Shown here in pieces: positions 61,637 to 64,000 of a DNA stretch of 64,000 bases. Source of the DNA: Taxillus chinensis. Taxonomy: Eukaryota > Streptophyta > Magnoliopsida > Santalales > Loranthaceae. The number at the start of each line of letters is the position of its first letter. The first letter of the stretch is position 1. Position numbers and translations under genes: made by a program. Location: contig CM042087.1 in the NCBI GenBank assembly GCA_023512835.1, positions 46,358,249 through 46,422,248 on the forward strand, read 5' to 3'. The notes under the pieces are model-generated. The model was given only the letters and a program-made list of their open reading frames with translations. It was not told the origin of the DNA and ran no database searches.

Positions 61637-62344
61637 GAGTAACTCCAACATATAAGTAGATAATCAAATATCAAAATGAGCTCCAAAAGATTTTTCATCA
61701 AACTCTTTAAATTTATAATTTGTTATAGTAATTCTTCACAAATAAATAATTGTTATTCATTTTCTATATAATATTATATTATTTTATTCAATTTCTCTCT
61801 TTATACAAACTCAAAACCCTAATGTGGCACAATGCATCCCCGCTTCCCCTTTAAGCCACAATGACCTGCCGCCCTCCTCCAAATGATCCATGCATTCATG
61901 CCTTTCCTCAAAGCCCCAATACCCTGCCGCCCTCCTCAAATCCAGCCAATCCATGCATCCACACCGTCTTTTGCCACTCCACCGTCGGTCGACCTTTTTA
62001 GGGAAGTGGTTGAGACAAGTGTAGACCACCACTATCTTCTTGTGGAGGAGGGCACCACTGCGATCCTAAACAAAGTTGAGACAGGATTTGACCTTGTCGA
62101 CACCGTCAATGGCGAGATCAAGAGATAGACTGGTGATGTCAATAAGGCAGCCGAATTTGAGCATGGGTGTAGGGCGTTGCAATGATTTGAGAACGGCCAT
62201 GGAAAAGGAAGAAGAGGATTTTTTTTAATAAAAGTAAATATAATATAGAGATTAGTGTTGGAGTTAAACTTTAAAAATAGTTTTTCACGCATGAAATTTT
62301 CTTTAGATGTAGAGATAAAATACAAACCAGTCTTCGAGATACTC
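61637..62344. mobile_element. Harbinger-like non-autonomous element (708 bp) with GC-rich interior
   Basis: Ends GAGTAACTCC and, on the other strand, GAGTATCTCG are imperfect inverted repeats flanked by TAA on both sides (61634-61636 and 62345-62347). The second 100-bp blocks are also loosely complementary (AACTCCAACA near 61644 and TGTTGGAGTT at 62256). Unlike the other two MITEs it has a GC-rich centre (about 61810-62210) with a partly duplicated phrase CCTGCCGCCCTCCTC and an 81-codon ORF of no recognised family, possibly captured host sequence. Confidence 0.5.
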
Positions 62345-62347
62345 TAA

Positions 62348-64000
62348 TGTAACAATTAAATTATGAGTTTAATATAAATATAATAAAACTTGTATTTATG
62401 TTAAATTTGTTAAAACAATTTGATTAGAATATTTTAATATTTATGCACCTGCTAGACTTGTAAATGAGTCAAGTCGAATGAATTTAGTCCATTTCGATTT
62501 GAGTTTGTATAGTAATTAAGTTGAGTTGAATTTAGCTTGTAAAGTAATATGTTGAACTTATATAGTATTAAAAACTCAAAGCAAATCGTAAGTTTGTCAT
62601 TTATTTAAAGGCATATATATTTATAAATGATATAAATTGAGCCGATCTTATAGGGTAACGATTAAAACTTATACATGATCAAATTTGAGTTCAATTTAAA
62701 CTTATTCGAGTAAATTATTAAGTATGTTAATTCATTTACAAGCTTACCTGTCAGTCATCGTCACGGCACTATAATATAACTATATCATTAGATCAAAAAT
62801 TATTTCCCCGAAACTATCAATTTGTATCGAAAAACATCAATAATCGTATAATATGAAATATTTAAATTTTAATAGTCGTATAATTAATTTTAATTGAATT
62901 ATTTTATTTAAAAACAAGTTAATAGTAATAAATAATAATACCCGAAATGATTTTAAATTTTGAATCGGCTACACCAACACCCAACACGAAGCCGCTGGAG
63001 TCGGCAAAAAGCAGACAAAATATCGTAGACTCAATAGACACAGGTAATGAATACATACATAAAACGATGTCGGAGCTACCTTGTAGGCCCTGGTAATAGT
63101 ATGGGCCCCAAGCTTTGGATGCTCTTTAAATTACGCACCAGCCACCGCCCAATGATTGCTGTTTTATGAAACGCCAGGAGCATATTTGTATTGATATTGA
63201 CTTTGAGGACGGGTATCACGGAAATACATTTATTTATTTATTGGGGTGTTTTGGGGAAAACAATTTGCATATTATTTTTTATAAAATTACAAAGTTATAA
63301 GAATCTTATTTTAAAACAGTGATAAACCACAGGTTTATATCGCGTCCAGATGTGTTCAATTGTACTTAAGGTTAAGTGGTAATGGGACGGATTATATCGC
63401 GTATGGTCTTATTTCATTTTGAGACAGATTTGAGATTGATATAATTGAGTTCGAGTGAGTTTAGGAGAAATATATTTATGACCTGATAAGGATCTGAGAT
63501 GAATTCAGGATAGGATGGTTCAGAGAATATAATGATTTTATCGGGATATTCGTTCCGTTCTAACCCTATTAGAATGAATTTCAGATCAACACAATTGAAT
63601 TCGAAACAAGTTTGAGATATAATTTTATTAGACGAAACAGATTTAGAATAACAGTGATTTGTCTCAAATCCACCCGGTTGCCATTCATCGTGAACAGCCA
63701 CAGGTTTGCGGGCTGCGTGGGTGGCGTGAGGTTGTCGACTCGACGGTTTGGTGGTGAGACACGGGATGCTGCAGCGGCAGCCACACCATTCCGGTTAATA
63801 ATAAAGTGTTTCTTTGAGGCAAAAAGCATGGTATGTTAAGGAATCGAAGTTAGTACAAAATTTGTGTCTTTTCAAAAAGAAACACTTACACGAGGTGTAT
63901 TTTTGGCAATAAACAAAACTAATGAAATAATATAAAATTAATATGAATTTAAATGCATTGAAAACGACAATGACATGCAATCAGTTTTTTTTAATAATAT
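62348..64000. other. Intergenic, no gene recognised
   Basis: AT-rich sequence with dispersed low-complexity phrases (for example ATTCGAGT/GAATTCG motifs at 63430-63620). A GC-richer patch at 63690-63790 is open in several frames but has no recognisable domain. Confidence 0.5.

Overview
This is a stretch of angiosperm nuclear genome. The evidence is spliced plant gene families (a TRAPPC11 homologue, a plant GT14-type glycosyltransferase, an LRK10L receptor kinase), AT-rich intergenic DNA, and a heavy load of plant LTR retrotransposons and MITEs. The sequence does not let me name the species.

Layout. 1-2.4 kb: intergenic. 2.4-9.9 kb, minus strand: a nine-exon, about 1172-codon TRAPPC11 gene for a trafficking-complex subunit. 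11.3-12.0 kb: a non-autonomous hAT element. 13.1-13.5 kb: a 337-bp TRIM beside a broken ARM-repeat gene fragment. 16.5-17.9 kb, plus strand: a two-exon core-2/I-branching (GT14) glycosyltransferase of 421 codons. 22.1-23.0 kb, plus strand: an exon coding only for a signal peptide and GUB_WAK-type ectodomain, with no kinase behind it. 23.4-36 kb: two Harbinger-like MITEs, a 9.2-kb minus-strand Tekay-like chromovirus sitting inside an older hAT element, and a decayed gypsy pol relic. 38.0-41.3 kb: an internally deleted copia element with mismatched LTRs. 43.6-46.4 kb, plus strand: a complete four-exon LRK10L/WAK-like receptor kinase. 46.8-49.2 kb: a large inverted-repeat element carrying a second TRIM. 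49.6-61.4 kb: a tiny gag-protease-only gypsy element (TSD ATATG) split by a 10-kb Tekay-like element. 61.6-62.3 kb: a third Harbinger-like MITE with a GC-rich interior. The rest is intergenic.

How the genes may relate. TRAPPC11 and the GT14 enzyme are independent housekeeping or secretory-pathway genes. The most interesting arrangement is the LRK10L locus. The isolated ectodomain exon at 22.1 kb and the first exon of the complete kinase gene at 43.6 kb both end on a GT donor in the same phase (phase 1), and both have a CT-rich leader. Either the upstream exon is the relic of a truncated paralogue, or it is an alternative first exon sharing the downstream 33-nt mini-exon, membrane segment and kinase across a roughly 22-kb transposon-filled intron.

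A second theme concerns data quality. Differences between paired LTRs, and the frameshifts breaking the chromovirus ORFs, fall strikingly often at CAG, CTG and CCG trinucleotides, while the host-gene exons are intact. This may reflect methylation-dependent base-calling error or methylcytosine mutation. Insertion ages and pseudogene calls for the retroelements should be read with that in mind.
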